This document shows, piece after piece, positions 1 to 9,324 of a DNA stretch of 64,000 nucleotides; within the stretch, counting starts at the first letter, position 1, and each line of letters begins with the position of its first letter. Below the pieces are notes generated by a model, which searched no databases, was not told the origin of the DNA, and was given only the letters and a program-made list of their open reading frames with translations. The stretch covers positions 4,216,001 to 4,280,000 of the forward strand of contig NZ_CP197417.1 in NCBI RefSeq assembly GCF_052161615.1, given 5' to 3'. The translations under genes and the position numbers were made by a program. The stretch is from Aeoliella sp052161615. GTDB taxonomy: Bacteria; Planctomycetota; Planctomycetia; Pirellulales; Lacipirellulaceae.

Positions 1-618
1 TGCCCAACGCATATCGTCCATCTAGCAGATGCGGGTAGCTTACCAATGCTTCGCGATGCACAGTCAGAAGGACTGCCGCTTACTGTCGAAACTTGCCCGC
101 ACTATCTCCACTTCGCGAGCGAGCAGATTCCCGACGGCGCATGCCAGTACAAGTGCGCCCCGCCAATTCGAGACGAGGCGAATCGCGAGGGGTTGTGGCA
201 GGGACTAATCGATGGCACGATCGACTTCGTTGCCTCGGACCATTCCCCCTGCCCTCCAGCGGACAAACGCCTCGCGGAAGGTCGCTTCGATCTTGCTTGG
301 GGAGGAATTAGCTCGATTCAGCTTTCGCTTCCTGTATTGTGGATGGACGCGTCGGCGCGTGGCGTTGACCTGGCGGAAGTAGTTCATTGGCTATCGACGG
401 GGCCAGCGAAGCTCATTGGTCGACCGGCCGGAATTGCTGTAGGCTCCGAAGCGAACCTCGTGGTGTTCGATCCCAATGCCACATTCAAGGTCGACGCGCA
501 AAGTCTCCGGCATCGTCACCCAATCACACCTTACGATGGTGAGACGCTACAATGCATCGTGCTTCGAACCTACCTCCGTGGCGAACTCGCTGCCCCGGGC
601 AGAGGAGTCGCACTATGA
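1..618 (+). CDS. allB: Allantoinase, C-terminal part (gene starts before the window)
   Basis: Hydrolyses allantoin to allantoate in purine catabolism; a cytoplasmic metal-dependent amidohydrolase. The frame is open from base 1, so the N-terminal half with the first metal ligands is missing. The visible 205 residues carry HIVHLADAG, then the family blocks VETCPHYL (a His metal ligand in this superfamily) and FVASDHSPCP (the Asp that activates water). A small beta domain closes the protein with GSEANLVVFDPNA. The SDHSPCPP block and the LAWGGISSIQLSLPV stretch favour allantoinase over dihydroorotase or hydantoinase. The stop codon overlaps the start of the next gene (ATGA), and the next two genes process urate oxidation products, so this is one translationally coupled purine-degradation operon. 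Confidence 0.9.
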   Translation, partial: CPTHIVHLADAGSLPMLRDAQSEGLPLTVETCPHYLHFASEQIPDGACQYKCAPPIRDEANREGLWQGLIDGTIDFVASDHSPCPPADKRLAEGRFDLAWGGISSIQLSLPVLWMDASARGVDLAEVVHWLSTGPAKLIGRPAGIAVGSEANLVVFDPNATFKVDAQSLRHRHPITPYDGETLQCIVLRTYLRGELAAPGRGVAL

Positions 619-1154
619 GCGAGCCACTCGTGAAGCACTTGAATGGGCTCGATGCGGATGCGGCCATCGCGGAGCTGCAGAAATGCTGCGGTTCGAGTTG
701 GTGGTGCGGGCAGCTAGCGGCACGACGACCATTTGATGATGCCAAATCGCTTTTGGAGACGGTCGACGAGGTTTTCGATCGCATGCCTCGCGAAGCCTGG
801 CTCGAAGCGTTCGCCGCTCACCCGAGAATTGGCGACCTTGATTCGTTGCGAATGAAATTCGCGGGCAATCGCGAGTGGTCGGGAGGCGAGCAAGCAGGAG
901 TCTCGGTCGCCTCAGACGAAGTACTTCAAGCACTCGCTCAAGGAAATGACGACTATTTCGAGTGTTTCGGATACCTGTTCATTGTCTGCGCCACAGGGAA
1001 GTCCGCCGACGAGATGCTCGCCATACTGAAAGTCCGCCTCGGTAATGATGCCGAGTCGGAATTAGCCATTGCCGCTGGCGAACAGCGTAAGATCACCCGT
1101 CTGCGGCTTGAAAAACTGGCCGCGTCCTTGGCCGAAAACGAGACGAACCGATGA
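615..1154 (+). CDS. uraD: 2-oxo-4-hydroxy-4-carboxy-5-ureidoimidazoline (OHCU) decarboxylase
   Basis: Decarboxylates OHCU to (S)-allantoin, the last step in conversion of urate to allantoin. I start it at the ATG at 615, inside the ATGA that also ends allantoinase; the frame is open further upstream, but that would overlap allB deeply. The 179-residue length fits the family. Motifs seen are the N-terminal CCGSSWWCGQLAARRPF block, the HPRIGD block containing the conserved active-site His, and FGYLFIVCATGKSADEML, the usual Phe-Ile-Cys-Ala segment. The 3' end overlaps the next gene by ATGA, so all three genes are coupled. Urate oxidase is not in the visible part and could lie upstream. Confidence 0.92.
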   Translation: MSEPLVKHLNGLDADAAIAELQKCCGSSWWCGQLAARRPFDDAKSLLETVDEVFDRMPREAWLEAFAAHPRIGDLDSLRMKFAGNREWSGGEQAGVSVASDEVLQALAQGNDDYFECFGYLFIVCATGKSADEMLAILKVRLGNDAESELAIAAGEQRKITRLRLEKLAASLAENETNR

Positions 1155-1492
1155 AAAGTCCCATCACGACACATGTTCTCGACACTGCGCTCGGCCATCC
1201 AGCTTCCGGTATCGCGATCACGCTTTACCGCCAAGTAGAGGGAACTCTACTCGATCCCATCGCCACCGGCATCACCGACGCCGATGGCCGGGTGACCGAT
1301 TTGCTGAGCGGCAAACTCACGCCGGGTGTCTATCAGCTCTCATTCGACGTGGCGGCGTACTTTACTAAGCTCGGAGTTGAAAGCTTCTATCCTAAAGTCG
1401 ATATCCAGTTCGACCTCAAGGAACCAAGCGAGCACTATCACGTGCCGCTACTTCTATCTCCGTTCGGATACTCCACGTATCGAGGGAGCTGA
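1151..1492 (+). CDS. uraH: 5-hydroxyisourate hydrolase (transthyretin-like)
   Basis: Hydrolyses 5-hydroxyisourate to OHCU, the substrate of the preceding gene product. The 113-residue protein has the full set of HIUase marks: N-terminal ITTHVLDTALGHPASG with the catalytic His, the central Arg-containing VTDLL region, FYPKVDIQF, and the signature C-terminus ending YRGS, which separates the enzyme from vertebrate transthyretin. It starts in an ATGA overlap with the decarboxylase gene and is the last gene of the operon. A strong hairpin follows about 75 bases downstream. Confidence 0.95.
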   Translation: MKSPITTHVLDTALGHPASGIAITLYRQVEGTLLDPIATGITDADGRVTDLLSGKLTPGVYQLSFDVAAYFTKLGVESFYPKVDIQFDLKEPSEHYHVPLLLSPFGYSTYRGS

Positions 1493-1567
1493 GAGTATTC
1501 GAAGTTTCGATGCAGTACTGGATGTCTAGCCAGCCCCGAGGTTTTGCGACCGATACCCAACGGAGAC

Positions 1568-1599
1568 GCCGCCGCCGGGTCCGAAGACCCGACGACGGC
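1568..1599. terminator. GC-rich hairpin between convergent genes
   Basis: Fourteen-base arms (GCCGCCGCCGGGTC and GACCCGACGACGGC) pair at 12 positions around a CGAA tetraloop. The hairpin sits between the converging ends of the purine operon and the secretin gene. There is no immediate T run (T-rich ttttgctttt begins about 15 bases later on the plus strand), so Rho-independent function is plausible but not certain. Confidence 0.5.
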
Positions 1600-1634
1600 G
1601 CGAGTTGAATTCCGTTTTGCTTTTATCCCTGGGA

Positions 1635-4600
1635 TCAAGGAATCGCCGTGCCGAGCAGCTTGGCTTCTTCCTCTTCCTGGATGATGATACGTGGCGTGAC
1701 CATCATCATCAGGCTGTCGGTTTCGCGGCCGATACCGACGTTGCGGAACAGGCGGTTGATGTACGGCACTTTCGACAGCAGCGGTACACCGAACTCGTTT
1801 CGACCTTCGTTCAGGCGTTTGATACCACCCAGTAGCACCGTACCACCGTCGGGCACGCTCACTGTGGTTGTCACGCTGACAAACTGGAAGGTCGGCAACT
1901 GCACCGTTGTGCCACTGCGGATGATGTCCTCTGCCTCGTCTTCTTCGAGCGTGTTGCCCTCGGCATCGTCCGTCGTGCTGCTCGAAGTGCTGGTGCTGGT
2001 CGTTCCTTCGAAGGTGAACTCCTGCACGTCGCCGATCTCGCTAAAGAACGGCACCACCGTGAGTCGTACGTAACGTCGATCTTCGGACACCACCGCTTGG
2101 ATGGTCATCAAGGTTCCTTCGGACAGCACCACGATCACCGGCTGCTGTGCCGCGGCGAACTCACCCACCACCGGCACCACGCTGATCACGAAGGGCGTCT
2201 GCGAGGTATCGGCGACGAAGGCTTGCTGGCCGTTGAACAACGTCACCTTGGGGGCGTTCAGCACGTTGCTGCGTCGGTCACCCTGCGAGGCGTTGATCAA
2301 GAAGTACGCCTCGATGTCGCTGAGGATAGCGAAGCCGAACGTACTCACGTCCATCGGCGTACCGAAGGTTGGCACGGCGAGGCCAAAGCTGTTCTGTCTA
2401 AACGGAATGTCGAGGTCGTTGGTGAAGGTCGGGAACTGGCCATCGGTCAAACCGACCACCGAGCTCGGGAACTCGCCTTCGTACGCCTGACCTGGTTGCA
2501 GCGTGCCACCATCAGGATCGTTGTTCTCGATGTTCACGTCGAAGTCGATGCCGATACGCTCAAAGAACGTGTCGTTGAGACGGATGAACCGCACTTCGAT
2601 GGTCACCTGCAGATCTTGCAGACGACGGAGCTGTTCGAGGAGGTCCGCGATCTGTTCGTGGACGTCCTGGGTTTGGCTGATGACGAGGCTCAGGTTGGTG
2701 GGGAAGGGACGAATTTCGGCTTCTGGACCACCATTCTCCACCCAGGTGTCGCTGGCGACGGTGGAGATAATCAGGTCAATCAGCGAATCGAAGTCGGCGT
2801 TGGCCGCACCACCAAGGCCGCCCGGACCGCCACCGATTGGCAGCGACGTCGGCGAGGCCATCCCCCCCCCAGCACCCGGCATTGCGGTTTGGGCGAGCGC
2901 GGTCTCTGGCAACTGGCCCTTCGCCGGATCTTCGTTGCGGGCGTTGACGAACGACATCGGTCCATGGCCAAAAGCACCCGCTCCATACCCCATCGCCGCG
3001 TGAGCACTGTTGATCAGGCCCTGCAGGCCGATGTTGTTATCGGGCACGAAGTTCGGGATCGGAATCACGAGATCGGCGACGTCATACACATTGGTGTAGA
3101 TTTCGCCATTCTTCAGTTGCTCGCTGGTTACCTTCAGCACTTCGTCCTTGACGACGTAGCTGAGATGCAGCGGCTCGAGAATCAGATTCAAGGCACTCTT
3201 CAGCGAGATCTCGCTGTTGACGTTCAGCGAAACACGCGTATCGCTCGACACGCCTTCTTGATTGAGGCCACGCAGGTCCAGCACCATGTTGACGCCGGTT
3301 GCCTTCGACAGGTCTTCAATCACCGCGGCGAGTGGTTCGTTTTGGTAACGCATCAACACAGGCTTACGCAGGCTGGCTTCAATCTCCAGCTCCTTGGGGC
3401 TGCGACGGCGACTGCGATCATTGCGACCTCCCCGCTCCTTGGCGAGGTCGCCCCAGTTCTTGGGGAACACCATTTCGTTACCATCGGAAGTGGTCGCCAC
3501 CGAAGCCGCATCCACGTCGAGGAACGACTGAACGATGCCGTTCTCTTTACGCGAGGCGATATCGCTATTGATATGATGTCGGCGGATAAACTTGGCGTTC
3601 TCCCAAACCTGCATGACGACAGGTTCGTTAGGAGCCATTTCACGCAGTCGCTGGGCGACCAATTCCATTTCGTGGTAACGCTGGTCGTCGCGAAGCTTGT
3701 TGAACTCGTCCACGAGTTCTGCAATCTTCTGCTGCTGCGCGAGCTCTAGTTCGTTGCGGCGGTCGATTTCGGCGAGTACCGCCTTGTTCCGCTCGTCGAG
3801 TTCCAGCTCCGAGCGATGCTGCTCGATGTAAAGATTTACGTCCGAACGAGTGAGGTTGATCTTCGACAGGAAGATTCGCTTCGTGCTATCGTCCAAACCG
3901 CTCTTGTTTACTTGGGCTTCGACTTCGTCTAGCAGGCGGACGGCTTCCTTGGGGTCCTTCTCCACGGCCTTGCGAGCTAGGCCTTGCGCCCGGCCGACAT
4001 CGGCGTTGAGCTGGCGTACCAGGACTTGCTGCTGGCTATCGAGGGCTTCGATGTTTGCTTCGGCATTGGCGATTGGCGTCGCAGTGGGAGCAACATCGAG
4101 CGTCTCGGGAGCCGAGGACAGCATCCTAAGATGGCTGTCGAGCAACTGGCGAGCGGTTGGATCAAGGTCGTTGCGATTGGCGTTCGCCTGGCGGAACAGC
4201 TGAAGGGCTTGCTCGCGGTCACCCTTACGCAGGGCCGATTCGCCCGCTTGCAGTAACGACTGAGCACCATTCGATGGCAAAGCTTCCGGGGCGGGCGTTC
4301 CAGGGGCTTGAGCAAAGCGAAGGTCGCTGATGCCGGGCATCTGCTGAGCAGTATTACCGACACCTTGATTCGTATCCATCATGCCCGCGGGGGCCGCGTA
4401 GCGATTCGGCGTAGCTGCCGAGCCGAGATTCAACGCCGAAGGCTGCACCTGCGGATCGGTGGTGGGGTAGTTCGCCGGTGCGGCAGCCGGTGGCATCGCT
4501 CCATTTGGAGCGGCACCGGCTTGAGGCATTCCAGGGAGTGCACCCGGGAGTTCCTCGCGGTAGTTGCCGTAAGGGCCGTTGGCCGCGACGGGCATCACTG

Positions 4601-4973
4601 CCGGATCGACCATCCGAGCTGGCTGCGTCGGCTGGGTTGGCATCGGCACCGAGTTGGGGAACGGATCGGCCGCCACCGTGGACTGGGCCCGCATCAGTTC
4701 GCGACGCACCGTGCTGGGCGTGTCGCCAAAGTGGAAGAGCGGGTACCGCACGTTCGCCTGGTCGGCTTCTGTGAGCAACCGCTCAGCCTTCTGCAGGTCG
4801 CCCGCTGCGATGGCGGTCTTTGCCTCGGCGAGCTTGGCGTCGACAGCTTCTCGCGTCGACTCCGTCGCCGGGGGTGTGTTGGTGGGGGCTTGAGCAGAGG
4901 CAGTCACCGTGAAACCGGTAACCAGGCCCATGCCTAAAAGCACTACGATTTTGGACATCCGTGTCGCGTTCAA
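1635..4973 (-). CDS. Secretin-family outer-membrane protein with long N-terminal TPR/coiled-coil region
   Basis: Probably forms a type II secretion or type IV pilus-like outer-membrane channel. I keep the TTG start at 4973 because AAGGAGAG sits about 7 bases upstream; an ATG at 4958 lacks such a site. The 1112 residues show a signal peptide ending near TASAQA, then TPR-like helices (AIAAGDLQKAERLL), a Pro/Ala/Met-rich low-complexity stretch (about 90-240), and a Glu/Gln-rich coiled coil (about 300-460). An STN-like segment follows near 540-620 (VIEDLSKATGVNMVLDL). The C-terminal secretin domain carries SVPDGGTVLLGGIKR, GVPLLSKVPYINRLF and MMMVTPRIIIQ. Ordinary GspD is about 650 residues; the extra N-terminal half is common in Planctomycetes. 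No other secretion genes are adjacent. A run of nine identical bases lies in the coding sequence at 2862-2870. Confidence 0.88.
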   Translation of the reverse strand: MNATRMSKIVVLLGMGLVTGFTVTASAQAPTNTPPATESTREAVDAKLAEAKTAIAAGDLQKAERLLTEADQANVRYPLFHFGDTPSTVRRELMRAQSTVAADPFPNSVPMPTQPTQPARMVDPAVMPVAANGPYGNYREELPGALPGMPQAGAAPNGAMPPAAAPANYPTTDPQVQPSALNLGSAATPNRYAAPAGMMDTNQGVGNTAQQMPGISDLRFAQAPGTPAPEALPSNGAQSLLQAGESALRKGDREQALQLFRQANANRNDLDPTARQLLDSHLRMLSSAPETLDVAPTATPIANAEANIEALDSQQQVLVRQLNADVGRAQGLARKAVEKDPKEAVRLLDEVEAQVNKSGLDDSTKRIFLSKINLTRSDVNLYIEQHRSELELDERNKAVLAEIDRRNELELAQQQKIAELVDEFNKLRDDQRYHEMELVAQRLREMAPNEPVVMQVWENAKFIRRHHINSDIASRKENGIVQSFLDVDAASVATTSDGNEMVFPKNWGDLAKERGGRNDRSRRRSPKELEIEASLRKPVLMRYQNEPLAAVIEDLSKATGVNMVLDLRGLNQEGVSSDTRVSLNVNSEISLKSALNLILEPLHLSYVVKDEVLKVTSEQLKNGEIYTNVYDVADLVIPIPNFVPDNNIGLQGLINSAHAAMGYGAGAFGHGPMSFVNARNEDPAKGQLPETALAQTAMPGAGGGMASPTSLPIGGGPGGLGGAANADFDSLIDLIISTVASDTWVENGGPEAEIRPFPTNLSLVISQTQDVHEQIADLLEQLRRLQDLQVTIEVRFIRLNDTFFERIGIDFDVNIENNDPDGGTLQPGQAYEGEFPSSVVGLTDGQFPTFTNDLDIPFRQNSFGLAVPTFGTPMDVSTFGFAILSDIEAYFLINASQGDRRSNVLNAPKVTLFNGQQAFVADTSQTPFVISVVPVVGEFAAAQQPVIVVLSEGTLMTIQAVVSEDRRYVRLTVVPFFSEIGDVQEFTFEGTTSTSTSSSTTDDAEGNTLEEDEAEDIIRSGTTVQLPTFQFVSVTTTVSVPDGGTVLLGGIKRLNEGRNEFGVPLLSKVPYINRLFRNVGIGRETDSLMMMVTPRIIIQEEEEAKLLGTAIP

Positions 4974-5316
4974 CTCGACTCTCCTTGTTGCGATGGATCA
5001 CATCGGCAGCATACCGTCGCCGTCGGCCTTCCGTGGCGCGGAGACGGTAGTCGATTCCGGAAAACTCCGGAAGACGATTTTGTGGTTGGGGACTGGGGAT
5101 GCGAACCGGCGCAGTGCTGGCACAGTTAGCTACGGACGGATCCGTTGGCTCTTTGCCTACGCGATGCGACGCATTCGCCGACGTTGAAAAACTGGTTCGT
5201 TGAAAAGCTTTAAAGACAAGTGGGGGTGTTAGTACGAAAGCCAGGAGACCTCGTCAACACCACTTTTCAGAAAAACACCAGAATTTGTAGAGCGACAGCA
5301 CTAGCGAGACGGCCCA
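4974..5316. other. Intergenic region upstream of the secretin gene
   Basis: This 343-base gap lies between the start of the secretin gene and the end of the thiolase gene. No convincing coding frame or RNA gene is seen. It holds the secretin ribosome-binding site (AAGGAGAG on the minus strand, 4979-4986) and presumably its promoter, which I cannot pinpoint. An A/T-rich stretch lies at about 5185-5220 (ttgaaaaact, ttgaaaagctttaaag). Confidence 0.4.
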
Positions 5317-6474
5317 TTACAGCCGCTCGAACACCGTGGCAATGCCCTGACCGACGCCGATGCACATCGTCGCTAGCCCCAGTGTCGCATCGCGTTCTTG
5401 CATCGCATGCAGCAAAGTCGCTGTGATGCGTGCACCACTCGCGCCGAGTGGATGACCGATGGCAATCGAGCCGCCATGAACATTGACCCTGCTCACATCG
5501 AGTCCCAATTCACGAATGCAAGCGATCGATTGCGCTGCGAATGCTTCATTGAGTTCCACCAGATCAATGTCATCGAGCGTTAGTCCGGCTCGTTTGAGCG
5601 CCTTGCGAGTCGCCGGGACGGGACCGGTTCCCATCACGGCGGGATCGACCCCGACCACCGCCGTGGCGAGAATTTTTGCCATCGGCTCGAGGCCTAGTTC
5701 CTTTGCCCGCGTATCGCTCATCACCAGCACGGCGGCGGCACCATCGCTCAACGGCGAACTATTGCCCGCGGTAACGCTTCCAATGCCAGGCATAAACGCA
5801 GGTGGCAGGGCAGCCAGCGCTTCGAGGCTCGCGTCCGTGCGCACGGTTTGATCGCGGCGGCAAAGCACACGCTCGCCCCGCTCATCACGCCCCCACACCG
5901 GAACGATCTCGGCATTGAATGCCCCCGATTCGTGCGCAGCATTCGCTTTCTGATGGCTGAGAAGCGAGAACTCGTCTTGCTCCTCGCGACTGATTCCAAT
6001 GGACTGGGCAAGGAACTCAGCCGTCACGCCCATCAGCAAAGTGCCTTTGCTGGTGTGCTTGAACAACCGCGGATTCAGGTTTACCCCCGCGTCCATGGGG
6101 ATGTGCTGCATGTGTTCCACGCCGCCGATGATCTGCACGTCTTCAGCCTCGGCGATAATCGCGTGCGAGGCTTGGTTTAAGGCTTGTAGGCTGCTGCCGC
6201 ACAGGCGATTGATGGTAGCTCCGCCTGTTGCCATTGGCAGATCGGCCATCAGGGCGACCATGCGGCCCATGTTGAGGCCCTGCTCGCCCTGCTGCTGGGT
6301 ATTACCAATCAGCACGTCTTCGACCACGGCGGGATCGATGCCGGTGCGCTGCACGATCGCACGCACCACTTCGGTGGCGAGGTCATCGCCACGCACGTCG
6401 CGATAGATGCCGAGTTCGGGATGAGCCCGCCCGATCGCGGTGCGACAAGCGTCGATAACAACAGGAATTGGCAT
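5317..6474 (-). CDS. fadA: Acetyl-CoA C-acyltransferase (thiolase, beta-oxidation)
   Basis: Cleaves 3-ketoacyl-CoA with CoA to acetyl-CoA and a shortened acyl-CoA. The 385-residue protein has the three thiolase active-site blocks: NRLCGSSLQALNQA (nucleophilic Cys), VNVHGGSIAIGHPLGASGAR (His) and the C-terminal MCIGVGQG (second Cys). Length and motifs fit the FadA/FadI group rather than the biosynthetic acetoacetyl-CoA thiolases, and its position 56 bases after the multifunctional hydratase/dehydrogenase gene supports a fadBA- or fadJI-type operon transcribed leftward. The hydratase product supplies its substrate. Confidence 0.93.
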   Translation of the reverse strand: MPIPVVIDACRTAIGRAHPELGIYRDVRGDDLATEVVRAIVQRTGIDPAVVEDVLIGNTQQQGEQGLNMGRMVALMADLPMATGGATINRLCGSSLQALNQASHAIIAEAEDVQIIGGVEHMQHIPMDAGVNLNPRLFKHTSKGTLLMGVTAEFLAQSIGISREEQDEFSLLSHQKANAAHESGAFNAEIVPVWGRDERGERVLCRRDQTVRTDASLEALAALPPAFMPGIGSVTAGNSSPLSDGAAAVLVMSDTRAKELGLEPMAKILATAVVGVDPAVMGTGPVPATRKALKRAGLTLDDIDLVELNEAFAAQSIACIRELGLDVSRVNVHGGSIAIGHPLGASGARITATLLHAMQERDATLGLATMCIGVGQGIATVFERL

Positions 6475-6530
6475 GTTAGTGTCTGACGAAATCCGGATGA
6501 CGAAGCTACTACCAGCTACTAGCCAGTCCC

Positions 6531-8681
6531 TCAGCTTCCGTAAAACTTGATGCCCGACTTGGCGTGTTCCAGCAACATGGCGGTCGGTTGGTACCGCTTG
6601 CCCAGGCGTTCGAACGCTTTGAGCTTCTCGACAATCGTCGCGGCACCGATCGTGTCGGCCCAGTGAAAGAGGCCACCGAGGAACGGTGGGAAGCCAATGC
6701 CCATGATCAGCGCGAGGTCGACATCGCGAACGTCGCCAACGATGTTGTCTTCAATCGCTCGAGTCGCTTCGACGAGCATCGGCAGGATCAGGCGTTCGGT
6801 GAGATCACCGGCGTTGTCCGCCTTGGTGGCCAGTTCGGCGACAATCGCGTCTGCTTCGGGACTGGGCTCCTTCTTCCATCGGCCTTTTTTGTCTTTGATC
6901 CAGTTGAAGAAACCTTTGCCATTCTTCTGGCCCAGCCGCCCCGCGGCAACCAAACGGTCGACGACCGGCGTCGGCACAACGCGATCGCTGAACGCTTCTT
7001 GCAGCACTTTGCCGGCGTGGAGGCAAACGTCGAGACCCACCACGTCGTGCAACTCGATCGGCCCCATCGGCATACCAAACTCTTTGGCGGTTTTGTCGAT
7101 CGCCTTGATCGACACGCCTTCGCCGAGCAGCACCGCGGCCTCGTTCATGTAGGGCAATAGCAGGCGGTTTACCAAGAACCCAGGCCCGTCGTTCACCACC
7201 ACCGGCGACTTGCCGAGTTGGCGGGCGAACGCCGCGGCACGTTCCACCGTCGAATCGCTGGTTGCCTTACCCCGAATCACCTCAACCAGAGGCATCTTGC
7301 GGACTGGATTGAAGAAGTGCAATCCGCAGAATCGCTCGGGATGCTTGAGCCCCGTGGCTAGTTGCGTGATAGGAATCGTCGACGTGTTCGAACAGAGGAT
7401 CGTGTTCTCCTTCGCCGATGGTTCGATGGCTTTGAACAGCTTCTGCTTGATCGCCGCGTCTTCGACGATGGCTTCGACAACCAAGTCGCATTCGCCAAGT
7501 TCGCTGGTGATGGTGGTCGTATCGAGCTGCGGCGTCAGCTCCAGCACTTTGTCGAGATTCGGCGCTTTGAGTTCGCGATCGAACGCGGCTTCCTTGAGCA
7601 CCGCTTGTTCGCCGGCTGCGAGGGCCTCGGTGCGATTGTCGGACAAAGTGACACGAACGCCACGCCGCAAACTGACCGCGGCAATTCCCTGGCCCATGGT
7701 GCCAGCTCCAATCACTCCCAGGCTTACCGCCTTCGCATCCTTGCCGCCGCCGGCCCCTTTTTTGTTGCGATCTTGCAGGAAGAAAACGTTGAGCAGCGAG
7801 CGGTTGATCGGCGACCCGAACAGCGGCACGAAGCGTTCGGCTTCCATCCGGCACGCCTCGTCGCAGTCAACCATCGAGGCCTCGAGCATCAATTCGAGGG
7901 CGACAACGGGCGCTGGATACTGCCCTTTCGTTTCCTGCTGAATCATCGCGACGGCTGTCGCCCCTAGGAACGCCAGTTCTGTCTCGTTGATGTCGATTGG
8001 CCGCGACCACGCCTCGCGGTTCGCGAGGTAATCGCCCGAAGTGCGGTCGGCTTCGATCATCCGCCTAGCCGCAGAAACCAGGTTTTCGCTCGCTTTTTCA
8101 CCACCCGGCACTAAATCGTCGGCAAGGCCCAGCTTGTAGGCTTCGTTGCCGCTGACATTGTTTCCGCTGGTGATCAATTCGACGGCATTTGCAAGGCCGA
8201 TAATGCGCGGGGTTCGTGCGGTGCCTCCCCAACCCGGGAACAAACCGAGCTTCACTTCGGGAAAACCGAGCTGCGTTTTCGAGTTGTCCGTCACGATCCT
8301 GCGATCGCACCATACGGCTAGTTCCAGACCACCACCAACGCAGATACCATCAATGGCCGCGACGGTTACGTAGGGTGCTGTGGTGAATCGCCGAAATAAC
8401 TCTTGGCCTTCGCGGCTAACGGCTTCTATCGCTTCGGGGGGTTCGTCGAGCGACGCGGCGAACTCAGTAAGGTCGGCCCCCGCGATAAAGCTACCCGGCT
8501 TGCCGCTTGTGATGACCAATCCTACGACATCATCTCGCTCTGCGAGCGCGTCGAGGTGCGACTTCACCTCTTCGAGCAGATCGCGGGCGAGCACGTTGAC
8601 GCTGTGGTCGGCGTGGTGAAGCGACAAGCGAGCGATGCCCGCAAACGGAAAGTCGAGGGTCGTGTGCCGGTAGGCCGTCAT
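6531..8681 (-). CDS. Multifunctional enoyl-CoA hydratase / 3-hydroxyacyl-CoA dehydrogenase (FadJ/FadB-like)
   Basis: Performs hydration and NAD-dependent oxidation in beta-oxidation. I start at the ATG at 8681 (MTAYRHTTLDF, 716 aa). The frame is open 49 codons further upstream, but that extension has no homology I recognise and the crotonase fold starts normally here. Domains: crotonase (about 10-190) with GSFIAGADLTEF and DGICVGGGLELA oxyanion-hole blocks; NAD-binding Rossmann domain (about 310-490) with GVIGAGTMGQGIA; the HFFNPVRKMPLVEVI catalytic block; and two C-terminal dehydrogenase domains with GPGFLVNRLLLPYMNEA and GMPMGPIELHDVVGLDV. It lies just upstream of the thiolase gene. No strong Shine-Dalgarno is seen at the chosen start. 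Confidence 0.9.
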   Translation of the reverse strand: MTAYRHTTLDFPFAGIARLSLHHADHSVNVLARDLLEEVKSHLDALAERDDVVGLVITSGKPGSFIAGADLTEFAASLDEPPEAIEAVSREGQELFRRFTTAPYVTVAAIDGICVGGGLELAVWCDRRIVTDNSKTQLGFPEVKLGLFPGWGGTARTPRIIGLANAVELITSGNNVSGNEAYKLGLADDLVPGGEKASENLVSAARRMIEADRTSGDYLANREAWSRPIDINETELAFLGATAVAMIQQETKGQYPAPVVALELMLEASMVDCDEACRMEAERFVPLFGSPINRSLLNVFFLQDRNKKGAGGGKDAKAVSLGVIGAGTMGQGIAAVSLRRGVRVTLSDNRTEALAAGEQAVLKEAAFDRELKAPNLDKVLELTPQLDTTTITSELGECDLVVEAIVEDAAIKQKLFKAIEPSAKENTILCSNTSTIPITQLATGLKHPERFCGLHFFNPVRKMPLVEVIRGKATSDSTVERAAAFARQLGKSPVVVNDGPGFLVNRLLLPYMNEAAVLLGEGVSIKAIDKTAKEFGMPMGPIELHDVVGLDVCLHAGKVLQEAFSDRVVPTPVVDRLVAAGRLGQKNGKGFFNWIKDKKGRWKKEPSPEADAIVAELATKADNAGDLTERLILPMLVEATRAIEDNIVGDVRDVDLALIMGIGFPPFLGGLFHWADTIGAATIVEKLKAFERLGKRYQPTAMLLEHAKSGIKFYGS

Positions 8682-8849
8682 GGCGATTGCTTCGACAGGG
8701 GAACAGGCGAGCAAATCCTCCGCGCTCGAGTGCGATAAACCAAGGTAACCTACAACGATGGCAGGGACTAGGACCGTCCGGAAGACTTTGGCGGCGTTCC
8801 GTTGACAGGGCCTTCTTGATGTGGCCAACTGTGCCGGATGGAGAACTCA

Positions 8850-9308
8850 ATGCCCGCTACCGAAGAACGCCCCAAGAATCCGCGAGGGCTGTACCTCGTC
8901 CCCGCCCTGATCGTGGTTCTCGGAGTCGTTCTGGCGGTGAATTATTGGGGAGCCCCCACTCGGACTGAAGTAAGCACGACGGGCGGCGGAAGCTCGCCGG
9001 TGGATCCGCTACTCGGGGTAACGTTCGAAGCGGTCGATTTGCCACCCGTGACCGTTGCCCACGTCCGCAACATGACGGTGCTTGATGCCATGCGGGCGGT
9101 GGAACAGGCCAATCACGCCTGGAAATTTGCTTATCAAGGGACCGGAGTGTCGACTTTTCTGGTTTCAATCGCGGATCAAGAGAATGAAGGAGCTTCGGGC
9201 CGCAATTGGCAGTACGAAATCAACGGCGAGCACGCCCAGCGGGGAATCGGGACCCAAACCCTCAAGCGGGGCGACCAAGTCTTGTGGAAGTTCGCCACTT
9301 ACGAATAA
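8850..9308 (+). CDS. Membrane-anchored DUF4430 protein
   Basis: One N-terminal membrane segment (LYLVPALIVVLGVVLAVNYW) is followed by an extracytoplasmic domain. Its C-terminal part shows the DUF4430 pattern: VLDAMRAVEQ, NWQYEINGE and LKRGDQVLWKF. DUF4430 resembles the C-terminal domain of transcobalamin and is often found near vitamin transporters. I chose the ATG at 8850 because GGAG ends six bases before it; the ATG at 8838 overlaps that site. The next gene begins 16 bases downstream and encodes a multi-pass membrane protein, so the two probably act together. A role in cobalamin or another vitamin is inference only. Confidence 0.75.
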   Translation: MPATEERPKNPRGLYLVPALIVVLGVVLAVNYWGAPTRTEVSTTGGGSSPVDPLLGVTFEAVDLPPVTVAHVRNMTVLDAMRAVEQANHAWKFAYQGTGVSTFLVSIADQENEGASGRNWQYEINGEHAQRGIGTQTLKRGDQVLWKFATYE

Positions 9309-9324
9309 TAGGGGCTGCCGATTT

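Noticed and set aside
2097..3749. A 550-codon open frame on the plus strand opposite the secretin gene
   Set aside because: It is rich in His, Arg and Val with no domain pattern, and lies antisense to a gene with clear family motifs. It is a shadow of codon bias.
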